Part shown: positions 29,278 through 36,937 of the stretch, piece after piece
Layout: each line of letters begins with the position of its first letter
Position numbering within the stretch: the stretch's first letter is position 1
NCBI RefSeq assembly: GCF_001428895.1
Contig: NZ_LMJA01000029.1
Location: 183,982 to 247,981 of the forward strand
Reading direction: 5' to 3'
Source: Mycobacterium sp. Root265
GTDB taxonomy: Bacteria > Actinomycetota > Actinomycetes > Mycobacteriales > Mycobacteriaceae
Length of the DNA stretch: 64,000 nucleotides
The notes under the pieces: model-generated
The model's database searches: none
Seen by the model: the letters and a program-made list of their open reading frames with translations, nothing else
Told to the model about the DNA's origin: nothing
Program-made: the position numbers and the translations under genes

Positions 29278-30193
29278 TGCCCCGCAGGATCTCGATCAGC
29301 TTCCGCGGCTGATCGCCCTGCACCGAATGACCCGCGCCCTCGACGACATGGGTCTGCCGGAAGCCCGGGGCGCCGTCGGCGAACGCGGCCGCGTCCTCGT
29401 CGTTGACGAAATAGGAGTCGGCGCCGCGCACCAGGGTGGTCGGCATGGTGATGGATCCGACGTCGTCCCACAAGCCCAGGAAGGAGTCCGGCATGCCGTC
29501 GCTCTTGTCGGTGACGCCCTTGCGAAACGAGTCGTAGCGCCAGGTCCAGGCGCCGTCGTCGAGGCGTTTGGCATTGTGGAACACGCCGCGCCGCAACGAG
29601 TTCCGGTCGCGGTGCGGTGCCGCGGCGACGGTCACGTCGAGCATCGCCTGGAAGGACGGGAAGGTCCGCTCGCCCTGCACCAGGGCCACCGCGCCGAGCT
29701 GGGCCTTGGACATCTGCTCGTGCCGCTCGGGTGCCGACGGGGTGACGTCGACGAGCACCAGTTCGGGTACCAGCGCCGGTTCGGTGGCCGCCACGCGCAG
29801 CGCGGTCAGCCCGCCCAGCGACATGCCGACCACGAGCCGAGCCTCGGGAGCGTGGTCCCGCAGCACCGGTTTGACGGTCTCGGCGTTGAGTTTGGGGCCG
29901 TAGTCCCCGTCCTCGCGCCAGGCCGAGCGACCGTGCCCGGGCAGGTCGATGGCCAGCGCGGGCAGCCCCAGTCCGAGGATGACGGTGTCCCAGGTGTGCG
30001 CGTTCTGGCCGCCACCGTGCAGAAACACCACCGCCGGTGACTCCGAACCCCATTTCACGGCGCTGATCTCGCCGAGATCCAGCCGTTGGGCCGGGGGAAT
30101 CTCGCTCACCCCGGCCTGCTCGGCGTTCTCGTGCAGCAGCGCGAACTCGTCGAGGCCCAGCAGTTCGTCGTCGGAGATTTCGGGGAAACTCAC
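29267..30193 (-). CDS. Alpha/beta hydrolase, esterase-like (Rv0045c-like)
   Basis: The protein has 308 residues. The oxyanion region is FLHGGGQNAHTWDT, the nucleophile elbow VVGMSLGGLTA, the acid probably in TTLVRGADSYFV and the catalytic histidine in EGAGHSVQGDQP. DLPGHGRSAWREDGDY and DVTPSAPERH are shared with Rv0045c, a small-ester hydrolase. GTG 30193 is the start; TATAAA stands 6 nt upstream, so the message may be leaderless. It lies downstream of ino1 but is separated from it by a strong hairpin. Confidence 0.87.
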   Translation of the reverse strand: MSFPEISDDELLGLDEFALLHENAEQAGVSEIPPAQRLDLGEISAVKWGSESPAVVFLHGGGQNAHTWDTVILGLGLPALAIDLPGHGRSAWREDGDYGPKLNAETVKPVLRDHAPEARLVVGMSLGGLTALRVAATEPALVPELVLVDVTPSAPERHEQMSKAQLGAVALVQGERTFPSFQAMLDVTVAAAPHRDRNSLRRGVFHNAKRLDDGAWTWRYDSFRKGVTDKSDGMPDSFLGLWDDVGSITMPTTLVRGADSYFVNDEDAAAFADGAPGFRQTHVVEGAGHSVQGDQPRKLIEILRGITG

Positions 30194-30224
30194 GAACTCT
30201 TTATACGTCCCCCGAAACGACGAA

Positions 30225-30272
30225 AGTGCGGTGAGATCGCGAATCCGGGTGGAAACGCGATCTCACCGCACT
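30225..30272 (-). terminator. Terminator of padR-ino1
   Basis: A perfect 17-bp inverted repeat (arms AGTGCGGTGAGATCGCG, 30225-30241 and 30256-30272) with a 14-nt loop starts 14 bp after the ino1 stop. It lacks a T-tract. Confidence 0.75.
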
Positions 30273-30286
30273 CTCGGCGGAAAGAA

Positions 30287-31381
30287 TCAGCCTTCGATGA
30301 AAGCTTCCAGCTGGGTGCGGGCGACGTCGTCGGCCAGCTGCTCCGGCGGGCTCTTCATCAGGTAGGCCGAGGCCGGCAGGATCGGGCCGCCCAGGCCGCG
30401 GTCCAGGGCGATCTTCGCGGCGCGCACGGCGTCGATGATGATGCCTGCCGAGTTCGGCGAGTCCCAGACCTCGAGCTTGTATTCCAGGTTCAGCGGCACG
30501 TCACCGAAGGCGCGGCCCTCCAGGCGGACGTAGGCCCACTTGCGGTCATCGAGCCAGGCGACGTAGTCCGACGGGCCGATGTGCACGTTCTTGTCGTACA
30601 CCTTGTCGGCGAGCGAGCCGGTCAGGTTGCTGGTCACGGCCTGGGTCTTGGAGACCTTCTTGGACTCCAGGCGCTCACGCTCGAGCATGTTCTTGAAGTC
30701 CATGTTGCCGCCGACGTTGAGCTGGTAGGTGCGGTCCAGGGTGACGCCGCGATCCTCGAACAGCTTGGCCATCACGCGGTGGGTGATGGTGGCGCCGACC
30801 TGGCTCTTGATGTCGTCGCCGACGATCGGCACACCGGCGTCGCTGAACTTCTTGGCCCACACCGGGTCCGAGGCGATGAACACCGGAAGGGCGTTGACGA
30901 ACGCGACCTTGGCGTCGATGGCGCACTGGGCGTAGAACTTGTCGGCCTCTTCGGAACCGACGGGCAGGTAGGACACCAGCACGTCGACCTTGGCGTCCTT
31001 GAGCACCTTGACGACGTCGACCGGGTCGGCGTCGGAGACCTCGATGGTCTCGGAGTAGTACTTGCCGATGCCGTCGAGCGTCGGGCCGCGCTGCACGATG
31101 ATGTCGGTGGGCGGTACGTCGGCGATCTTGATGGTGTTGTTCTCCGAGGCGCCGATGGCCTCGGACAGGTCGAAGCCGACCTTCTTGGCGTCCACGTCGA
31201 ACGCGGCGACGAACTTCACGTCGCGGACGTGGTACGGCCCGAACTTCACGTGCATCAGGCCGGGGACGCTGACGTTCTCGTCGGCGTCGCGGTAGTACTG
31301 CACACCCTGGACCAAGGAGGATGCGCAGTTGCCGACTCCGACAATCGCGACCCTGACTTCGGTGGACTCAGGCTTCGACAT
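30287..31381 (-). CDS. ino1: Myo-inositol-1-phosphate synthase
   Basis: The protein has 364 residues. I chose ATG 31381 because AGGAG stands 7 nt before it, while the in-frame ATG at 31387 lies too close to that site. The NAD fold starts [18 protein letters not shown]. The catalytic and NAD regions include [53 protein letters not shown] and [13 protein letters not shown]. The enzyme converts glucose-6-phosphate to inositol-1-phosphate, the first committed step toward phosphatidylinositol, mannosylated lipids and mycothiol. It is cotranscribed with the upstream padR gene (36 bp gap). It corresponds to Rv0046c. Confidence 0.97.
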   Translation of the reverse strand: MSKPESTEVRVAIVGVGNCASSLVQGVQYYRDADENVSVPGLMHVKFGPYHVRDVKFVAAFDVDAKKVGFDLSEAIGASENNTIKIADVPPTDIIVQRGPTLDGIGKYYSETIEVSDADPVDVVKVLKDAKVDVLVSYLPVGSEEADKFYAQCAIDAKVAFVNALPVFIASDPVWAKKFSDAGVPIVGDDIKSQVGATITHRVMAKLFEDRGVTLDRTYQLNVGGNMDFKNMLERERLESKKVSKTQAVTSNLTGSLADKVYDKNVHIGPSDYVAWLDDRKWAYVRLEGRAFGDVPLNLEYKLEVWDSPNSAGIIIDAVRAAKIALDRGLGGPILPASAYLMKSPPEQLADDVARTQLEAFIEG

Positions 31382-31417
31382 GGTCATTCTCCTTTGGATC
31401 TCGATGCTCGGTGATGC

Positions 31418-31966
31418 TCACGGCTGTGTTTCCGGGTTGCCCTGTGCGACGCGTTCGGCCGCGATCAGTTCGTTGAGCCATTTGACTTCGCGCTCACTGG
31501 ACTCCAGGCCCAGCTGGTGCAACTGGCGGGTGTAGCGGTCGAGCGACGTGCTCGCCCGCGCGATCGCTTCCCGCAGACCTTCGCGGCGTTCCTCCACCTG
31601 ACGACGACGGCCTTCCAGGATGCGCATCCTGGCCTCGGCGGGCGTGCGGTTGAAGAACGCCAGGTGCACGCCGAAACCGTCGTCGGTGTAGTTCTGCGGT
31701 CCGGTGTCGGCCACCAGCTCGGCGAAGCGTGCCTTGCCGGTATCGCTGAGCTGGTAGACGCGCCGGGCGCGGCGCATCTTGGGGGTTCCGTCCGGGGCGG
31801 CGTCCTCGACGATGAGGCCGTCGGCCTGCATGCGCCGCAGCGCCGGGTACAGCGAGCCGTAGGAAAACGCGCGGAACGCGCCCAACAACCCGGTCAGGCG
31901 CTTACGAAGCTCGTAGCCGTGCATCGGCGACTCCAGCAGGAGTCCCAGAATGGCCAGCTCCAGCAT
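31418..31966 (-). CDS. PadR family regulator (Rv0047c-like)
   Basis: The protein has 182 residues. The winged-helix head is MLELAILGLLLESPMHGYEL, with RAFSYGSLYPALRRMQADGLI as recognition helix and wing. A C-terminal antiparallel helical dimerisation domain follows (FNRTPAEARMRILEGRRRQV). GGAGGTGAT immediately upstream is a near-perfect Shine-Dalgarno sequence. It is the first gene of the padR-ino1 unit, so it probably autoregulates and controls inositol synthesis. Two dyads upstream are candidate binding sites. Confidence 0.9.
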   Translation of the reverse strand: MLELAILGLLLESPMHGYELRKRLTGLLGAFRAFSYGSLYPALRRMQADGLIVEDAAPDGTPKMRRARRVYQLSDTGKARFAELVADTGPQNYTDDGFGVHLAFFNRTPAEARMRILEGRRRQVEERREGLREAIARASTSLDRYTRQLHQLGLESSEREVKWLNELIAAERVAQGNPETQP

Positions 31967-32015
31967 CGAATCACCTCCCCCTGTGCGGCCCGGGGCCGCA
32001 CCCCATCGCCATCGT

Positions 32016-32040
32016 TTGGTCGGTCGCTACGACGGACCAA
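32016..32040. promoter_or_regulatory. 25-bp dyad upstream of padR-ino1
   Basis: TTGGTCGGTCG - CTA - CGACGGACCAA is a palindrome with a single mismatch per arm. It lies 50 bp upstream of the padR ATG, a good operator candidate for PadR or another dimeric regulator. Confidence 0.55.
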
Positions 32041-32053
32041 CACCTCGGCAAAG

Positions 32054-32082
32054 TGTATCGCGCCGATATATACGGCGCTACA
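32054..32082. promoter_or_regulatory. 29-bp dyad with TGTA/TACA ends upstream of padR-ino1
   Basis: TGTA-TC-GCGCCG, a 7-bp ATATATA centre, then CGGCGC-TACA form an inverted repeat. On the minus strand a TACACT hexamer directly abuts it, as expected for an operator overlapping the padR-ino1 promoter. PadR sites commonly have such TGTA/TACA edges. Confidence 0.5.
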
Positions 32083-32110
32083 TGAGGATGACATTTCGGC
32101 GATCACCCCG

Positions 32111-32163
32111 GTGATTTGTGGAGTTCTCGTCGGACTCATTCCGACAAGAACTCCACAAATCGC
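32111..32163 (-). repeat. 53-bp palindromic element, copy 2 (after DUF1707 gene)
   Basis: Read on the minus strand it starts 1-2 bp after the DUF1707 gene stop. Outer arms GATTTGTGGAGTTCT / AGAACTCCACAAATC pair perfectly over 15 bp and enclose the same 17-nt core GTCGGAATGAGTCCGAC as copy 1. It is in the same orientation relative to the upstream gene as at leuS. Confidence 0.75.
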
Positions 32164-32164
32164 A

Positions 32165-33034
32165 TCAGGGGCTGGGGTAGTTGATCCGCTTCACCGAGGC
32201 ATCGCCGTTGAACTCGATGTATCCGCTGTTCCCGAACTGCGGCGAGACGTAGACGCTGATCTCGATGCTCTCCGGCGGCGCGGTGGTATCGGAGTTGGGG
32301 CCGACACTGATGTGGATCTGCTTGACCTCGGCCGGGTCGATGCCGAGGGTCTCCGGGGCGCCGCGGATCAGGCCGACGAACGTGGGCACATCGAAGGCAG
32401 CCAGATCCACGAGGCGGGCGTCGCTGCTGACACTGGTCTCCGACGGGTCATCCCAGCCGCCGCGGTAGCTGTAGCGCAGTACCCGGCGGGGTTCGTTCGG
32501 GTCCGGACGTTCCAGCGACGCGTAGTCGTCGAAGATCGTCAGGTCGAAACCCTTGGTGTCACCGAATTTCGTCTTCATCTGCTGGAACAACCCGTTGAGT
32601 CCGCCCAGTGACTGCAGTTGCCGCGGGGCGGTCAGCACGGTCGCCGGAATGCCGTCGTCCTTGGCGCCGGGATCGGTCTCGAAGCTCAGCGGTGAGGACG
32701 TGTTGCCGTACAGCCCCCAGCCGATGGCGATCCCGAGGATGACCAGGACCACGGCCGTCGCGATGCGGATACCCCAGCCGGCCCCGGCGCCGATGGCGAC
32801 CGCGGAGCGCTCGGGCTTGAGGTCGGGCAGCTTGATCGGTGAACTCGTGGTCTGCAGATCGGCGACCAGTGACTGTAGGTCGCCGAGCGTCGCCGCGGTG
32901 GTCGCCGAGGCCACCCGCTGCCGGTGCTCCTCCATGGACAGCTGACCTTCGCTCAGCGCGCTGTCCAGAACCTTGCACGTGTCGTCGCGGTCGGAGTCTT
33001 TCGCCCGGGTGCCCGCCGTCTGCCGTGTCGCCAC
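32165..33034 (-). CDS. DUF1707 membrane protein, paralogue A (Rv0048c-like)
   Basis: The protein has 289 residues from GTG 33034. TACGAT followed by 7 nt precedes the GTG, so it is probably leaderless; the longer open frame to 33358 is antisense noise. The DUF1707-type head (RAKDSDRDDTCKVLDSALSE, GQLSMEEHRQRVASATTAAT) of about 60 residues is cytoplasmic. A single helix (IATAVVLVILGIAIGWGL) is followed by an exported domain of about 180 residues (LERPDPNEPRRVLRYSYRGG, DVPTFVGLIRGAPETLGID). It corresponds to Rv0048c. Its neighbour at 33073-33951 is a tandem paralogue. Function unknown. Confidence 0.85.
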   Translation of the reverse strand: MATRQTAGTRAKDSDRDDTCKVLDSALSEGQLSMEEHRQRVASATTAATLGDLQSLVADLQTTSSPIKLPDLKPERSAVAIGAGAGWGIRIATAVVLVILGIAIGWGLYGNTSSPLSFETDPGAKDDGIPATVLTAPRQLQSLGGLNGLFQQMKTKFGDTKGFDLTIFDDYASLERPDPNEPRRVLRYSYRGGWDDPSETSVSSDARLVDLAAFDVPTFVGLIRGAPETLGIDPAEVKQIHISVGPNSDTTAPPESIEISVYVSPQFGNSGYIEFNGDASVKRINYPSP

Positions 33035-33072
33035 GCCGATGATCGTAGGGCGCAGGGCCCGCCGCGGCGCGC

Positions 33073-33951
33073 TCAGCTCGGGTTTTCGACCCTTTTGATC
33101 GCGCCGGCCGGGTCCAGATAGATGAAACCGTTCATCCCCGACTTCGTGGTGACCCGGATCAGCGTCTCCAGTGCACCCGGCCCGCCGGGCTCGGCGATGT
33201 GGTCGACATCCAGATAGGAGTCCTGCACATCGTCGGGCGCGATCTGCAGCGTGGCGGGTGCCGACTGCCAGGCGGCGACCGTGGCGCCGATGTCGAACAG
33301 GCTGAGGTCCACCAGGATGTCCGAGTCGGATCGCGCGGAGCCGGCGGGACTTCCCCAACCGCCGCGATAGGTGTAGATCACCTTGCGCTCATCGTTGGCG
33401 GGATCGGGCAGCGACAGAAATGCCTGGTCTGGCCGGAAAGCCAGCTCGTAGCCCATGGTGCTGCCGAAGCGCTTGCGGATCTCGTCGAGGACGCCGGTCA
33501 TGCCCTCGACGGTGTCCATGTACCGCGGCAGGTTCAGCACCACCGGCGGCACGTCGTCGACCGGGGGCGGCGGGGCCGGGGTGACGGCCGGCGGTGGCGC
33601 CGGGGTTTCCGGAACGGCGGCGTCCGGCGGGTCCACGGGCGCATCGGGCTGCGACGCGACACCCCAGCCGACGGCCACGATCAGCGCGACCAGGCCTCCG
33701 GCCACCGCGAGACCGATGTCGCGGCGACGCTGTTTCGTCGGTCGGGGCTGTGGCAGCGGATCGTCGAGCTGCAGATCGTCGAGCAGTTCGTGCAGCTCGG
33801 CCAGGGTGGCCGCCTTGATGGCGGCATCGATGCGACGCCGATGTTCGTCCATCGCGAGCTGGCCTTCGCTGAACGCGTTGTCCAAGGCCTTGCACGCGGC
33901 ATCGCGGTCGGTGTCGCGTGCCCGTGTTCGTGCTGTCTGCCGTCCCGCCAC
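33073..33951 (-). CDS. DUF1707 membrane protein, paralogue B
   Basis: The protein has 292 residues from GTG 33951, where VAGRQTARTRARDTDRDAAC aligns with VATRQTAGTRAKDSDRDDTC of paralogue A. The same order follows: DUF1707 head, one helix (IGLAVAGGLVALIVAVGWGV), a Pro/Ala-rich linker absent from paralogue A, and an exported domain with RKVIYTYRGGWGSPAGSARS. TAGCAT and 8 nt precede the GTG, so each paralogue seems to have its own leaderless promoter despite the 38-bp gap between them. Function unknown; probably envelope-associated given ponA1 nearby. Confidence 0.82.
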   Translation of the reverse strand: MAGRQTARTRARDTDRDAACKALDNAFSEGQLAMDEHRRRIDAAIKAATLAELHELLDDLQLDDPLPQPRPTKQRRRDIGLAVAGGLVALIVAVGWGVASQPDAPVDPPDAAVPETPAPPPAVTPAPPPPVDDVPPVVLNLPRYMDTVEGMTGVLDEIRKRFGSTMGYELAFRPDQAFLSLPDPANDERKVIYTYRGGWGSPAGSARSDSDILVDLSLFDIGATVAAWQSAPATLQIAPDDVQDSYLDVDHIAEPGGPGALETLIRVTTKSGMNGFIYLDPAGAIKRVENPS

Positions 33952-34019
33952 GACGAATGATGCTAGAAGTTCTGCGGCCATCCCGCTGCCGTCGCGCCTC
34001 GGTAGCTGGGGCACCGACG

Positions 34020-34035
34020 TACTCTGGTGGTCGTG
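34020..34035 (+). promoter_or_regulatory. Leaderless promoter fixing the Rv0049-like start
   Basis: TACTCT (34020-34025) is followed by 7 nt and GTG 34033. The alternative GTG at 34027 would start only 1 nt after the hexamer, so 34033 is the better start. Confidence 0.6.
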
Positions 34036-34464
34036 CGATTGCAGCGACAGGTGGTGGATTACGCCCTGCGGCGTCGGTCCCTGCTGGCCGAGGTGTATTC
34101 CGGGCGGACCGGTGTCACCGAAGTCTGCGATGCGAACCCCTACCTGCTGCGCGCCGCCAAGTACCACGGGAAGACCAGTTCGGTGATGTGCCCGATCTGC
34201 CGGAAGGAACAGCTGACCCTGGTGTCCTGGGTGTTCGGCGAGCACCTCGGCGCGGTGTCGGGTTCGGCGCGCACCGCTGAGGAGCTGGTGCTGCTCGCGA
34301 CCCGTTTCGACGAATTCGCCGTCCATGTGGTGGAGGTATGCCGCACTTGCAGTTGGAATCATCTGGTCAAGTCGTATGTGCTCGGCACGCCGCGCCCGAA
34401 GAACGGGACACGCGGCAAGAGCACTCGAACGGCGCGTTCCGACGCGCGTACGGCCAGTGAATAG
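34033..34464 (+). CDS. DUF5318 zinc-ribbon-like protein (Rv0049-like)
   Basis: The protein has 143 residues beginning VRLQRQVVDYALRRRSLLAE, as in Rv0049. Cysteine pairs in VMCPICRKEQLTL and VVEVCRTCSWNHLV form a plausible four-cysteine zinc site. The C-terminal 25 residues are basic and disordered. It overlaps ponA1 by 8 bp, so it is probably coupled to it. Function unknown; the conserved link to ponA1 suggests a role in peptidoglycan synthesis, but that is only context. Confidence 0.85.
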   Translation: MRLQRQVVDYALRRRSLLAEVYSGRTGVTEVCDANPYLLRAAKYHGKTSSVMCPICRKEQLTLVSWVFGEHLGAVSGSARTAEELVLLATRFDEFAVHVVEVCRTCSWNHLVKSYVLGTPRPKNGTRGKSTRTARSDARTASE

Positions 34465-36937
34465 CGAAGGGCGCCAGAGCAGGTCAGCGGATGATGCCGG
34501 AAACGAGCGGTCCGCTGGCGCGAGCCCTGCCCGCCCGAACCCGCCCGCGCACCGCGCACCGCCCGCAGGTGGCGTTCCCGATGACCGCAGGACCGCGCTG
34601 ATCCCTCCGGTCCGCCACGACGTGGCACCGCACCTGCGCGACCCGATCGATGTCGTCAAGGCCGCTCTCGATGGTGGGCCCCCGCGCCGGCCACCGCCAC
34701 CTCCGCCCCCGGGCGGTCCGGGTCGTCCAGGTGGCCCCGGCGGGCCGCCCCCGGGCGCTCCCGGGCCGAAGGCCGGACGCCGCTTCCAGTGGAAGTGGGT
34801 GCGCCGCTCGCTGTACGCCGCGCTGGTGCTGTTCGTGGCGCTGCCGATGATCACGTTCGGCATGGCGTACCTGATCGTCGATGTCCCCAAACCGGGCGAC
34901 ATCCGCACCGCTCAGGTCTCCACCATCCTGGCCAGCGACGGCAGCGAGCTCGCGAAAATCATTCCGCCCGAGGGCAACCGCGTCGATGTGAAGATCGACC
35001 AAATTCCGGTGCACGTCCGCAATTCGGTGATGGCCGCCGAGGACCGGGACTTCTATTCCAACCCGGGATTCTCGTTCACCGGCTTCGCCCGCGCGTTCCT
35101 GAACAACCTGTTCGGCGGCGGCAACGGCCTGCAGGGCGGATCCACCATCACCCAGCAGTACGTGAAGAACGCGCTCGTCGGTGACGAACGCTCCGGCGTC
35201 GGCGGGCTGGTGCGAAAAGCCAAGGAACTCGTCATCTCCACCAAGATGTCGGGGGAGTGGTCCAAGGACCAGGTGCTCGAGTCCTACCTCAACATCATCT
35301 ACTTCGGCCGCGGCTCGTACGGCATCTCCGCGGCGGCCCAGGCGTACTTCGGTAAACCGGTCGAACAGCTGAACGTGGCCGAGGGCGCGCTGCTGGCGGC
35401 GCTCATCCAGCGGCCCTCCACACTGGACCCGGCGGTGGACCCCGAGGGTGCGGCCGACCGCTGGAACTGGGTGCTCGACGGCATGGTCGAGATCGGTGCG
35501 CTCTCCCCGGCCGACCGCGCCGCCCAGGTGTTCCCGCCGACGGTGGCACCCGATTTCGCGAGCACGGCCAACCAGACCACCGGCCCCAACGGGCTCATCG
35601 AACGTCAGGTCACCAAGGAGCTCCTCGAGCTCTTCGACATCACCGAGCAGACGCTGAACACCGAGGGTCTGAAGATCACCACCACGATCGACCCGAACGC
35701 GCAGCGCTCCGCCGAGGAGGCCGTCGCCGAGACCCTGGAGGACCAGGACCCCGACATGCGGTCGGCGGTGGTTTCCATCGATCCGCGCACCGGTGGGGTG
35801 AAGGCCTACTACGGCGGATCGGACGCCAACGGCTTCGACTTCGCGCAGGCCGGTCTGCCGACGGGGTCCTCGTTCAAGGTGTTCGCCTTGGTGGCGGCCC
35901 TGCAGCAGGGCATCGGGCTGGGCTACAACATCGACAGCTCACCGTTGGACCTCAACGGCATCAAGATCACCAACGTCGAGGGCGGCGGCTGCGGCACCTG
36001 CAATATCGCCGAGGCGCTCAAGCGGTCGCTCAACACCAGCTACTACCGGTTGATGCTCAAGTTGCAGAACGGCCCGCAGGACGTGGCCGACGCCGCGCAC
36101 AAGGCCGGGATCGCCGAGAGCTTCCCCGGCGTGGAACACACCCTGAGCGAGGACGGTCAGGGCGGCGCCCCGAATAACGGCATCGTGCTCGGCCAGTACC
36201 AGAGCCGGGTCATCGACATGGCCTCCGCCTACGCCACGCTGGCCAACTCCGGCGTGTGGCACCGCCCGCATTTCGTGCAGAAGGTGGAGGACTCGCAGGG
36301 CAACGTGCTGTTCGACTCCTCCGGGGGCGACGAGGGCGAGCAGCGCATCGACTCCGCTGTCGCCGACAACGTGACCGCCGCGATGCAGCCGATCGCCGGT
36401 TACTCCAACGGGCACAACCTGGCCGGCGGGCGTCCGTCGGCGGCCAAGACCGGCACCAACCAGCTCGGTGACACCGGGGCCAACCGGGACGCGTGGATGG
36501 TCGGTTTCACGCCGTCGCTGTCCACCGCCGTCTGGGTGGGCACCACCGGAGGGGACAAGCCGCTGGTCAACCAGTGGGGCGGCCCGGTCTACGGCTCGGG
36601 GCTGCCGTCGGACATCTGGAAAGCCACCATGGACGGCGCCCTCGACGGCACCGACAACGAGACATTCCCGAAGCCGCCCGAGATCGGGGGGTACGCCGGT
36701 CCGCCGGCCGCACCGCCGCCGCCACCGTCGTCGGATCCGGCCATCCCGCCGCCGCCGTCGGAGACGGTGATCCAGCCGACGCTGGAGATCGCGCCGGGCA
36801 TCACCATCCCGTGGGGCCCGCCGACGACGGTGCCGGTCGGTCCGCCGGTGCCGCCGGTGCCCGGTGATCCCAACGTGCCGCCGCCCCCGCCGGGTGCACC
36901 GGTCGCGCCCGGCGCCCCGATCCCGCCGCCGCCGTGA
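34457..36937 (+). CDS. ponA1: Bifunctional penicillin-binding protein PonA1
   Basis: The protein has 826 residues. GTG 34457 overlaps the stop of the upstream gene by 8 bp; earlier in-frame codons lie within that gene. A Pro-rich cytoplasmic tail is followed by a helix at about residues 118-141. The glycosyltransferase GT51 domain has the catalytic E195 in AAEDRDFYSNPG and GGSTITQQYVKN. The transpeptidase domain has SXXK at S471-K474 (GSSFKVFAL), the SxN motif in KRSLNTSYY and KTG at 664-666. A Pro-rich periplasmic tail ends the protein. It polymerises and crosslinks peptidoglycan and supports polar growth. It corresponds to Rv0050. Confidence 0.96.
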   Translation: MNSEGRQSRSADDAGNERSAGASPARPNPPAHRAPPAGGVPDDRRTALIPPVRHDVAPHLRDPIDVVKAALDGGPPRRPPPPPPPGGPGRPGGPGGPPPGAPGPKAGRRFQWKWVRRSLYAALVLFVALPMITFGMAYLIVDVPKPGDIRTAQVSTILASDGSELAKIIPPEGNRVDVKIDQIPVHVRNSVMAAEDRDFYSNPGFSFTGFARAFLNNLFGGGNGLQGGSTITQQYVKNALVGDERSGVGGLVRKAKELVISTKMSGEWSKDQVLESYLNIIYFGRGSYGISAAAQAYFGKPVEQLNVAEGALLAALIQRPSTLDPAVDPEGAADRWNWVLDGMVEIGALSPADRAAQVFPPTVAPDFASTANQTTGPNGLIERQVTKELLELFDITEQTLNTEGLKITTTIDPNAQRSAEEAVAETLEDQDPDMRSAVVSIDPRTGGVKAYYGGSDANGFDFAQAGLPTGSSFKVFALVAALQQGIGLGYNIDSSPLDLNGIKITNVEGGGCGTCNIAEALKRSLNTSYYRLMLKLQNGPQDVADAAHKAGIAESFPGVEHTLSEDGQGGAPNNGIVLGQYQSRVIDMASAYATLANSGVWHRPHFVQKVEDSQGNVLFDSSGGDEGEQRIDSAVADNVTAAMQPIAGYSNGHNLAGGRPSAAKTGTNQLGDTGANRDAWMVGFTPSLSTAVWVGTTGGDKPLVNQWGGPVYGSGLPSDIWKATMDGALDGTDNETFPKPPEIGGYAGPPAAPPPPPSSDPAIPPPPSETVIQPTLEIAPGITIPWGPPTTVPVGPPVPPVPGDPNVPPPPPGAPVAPGAPIPPPP

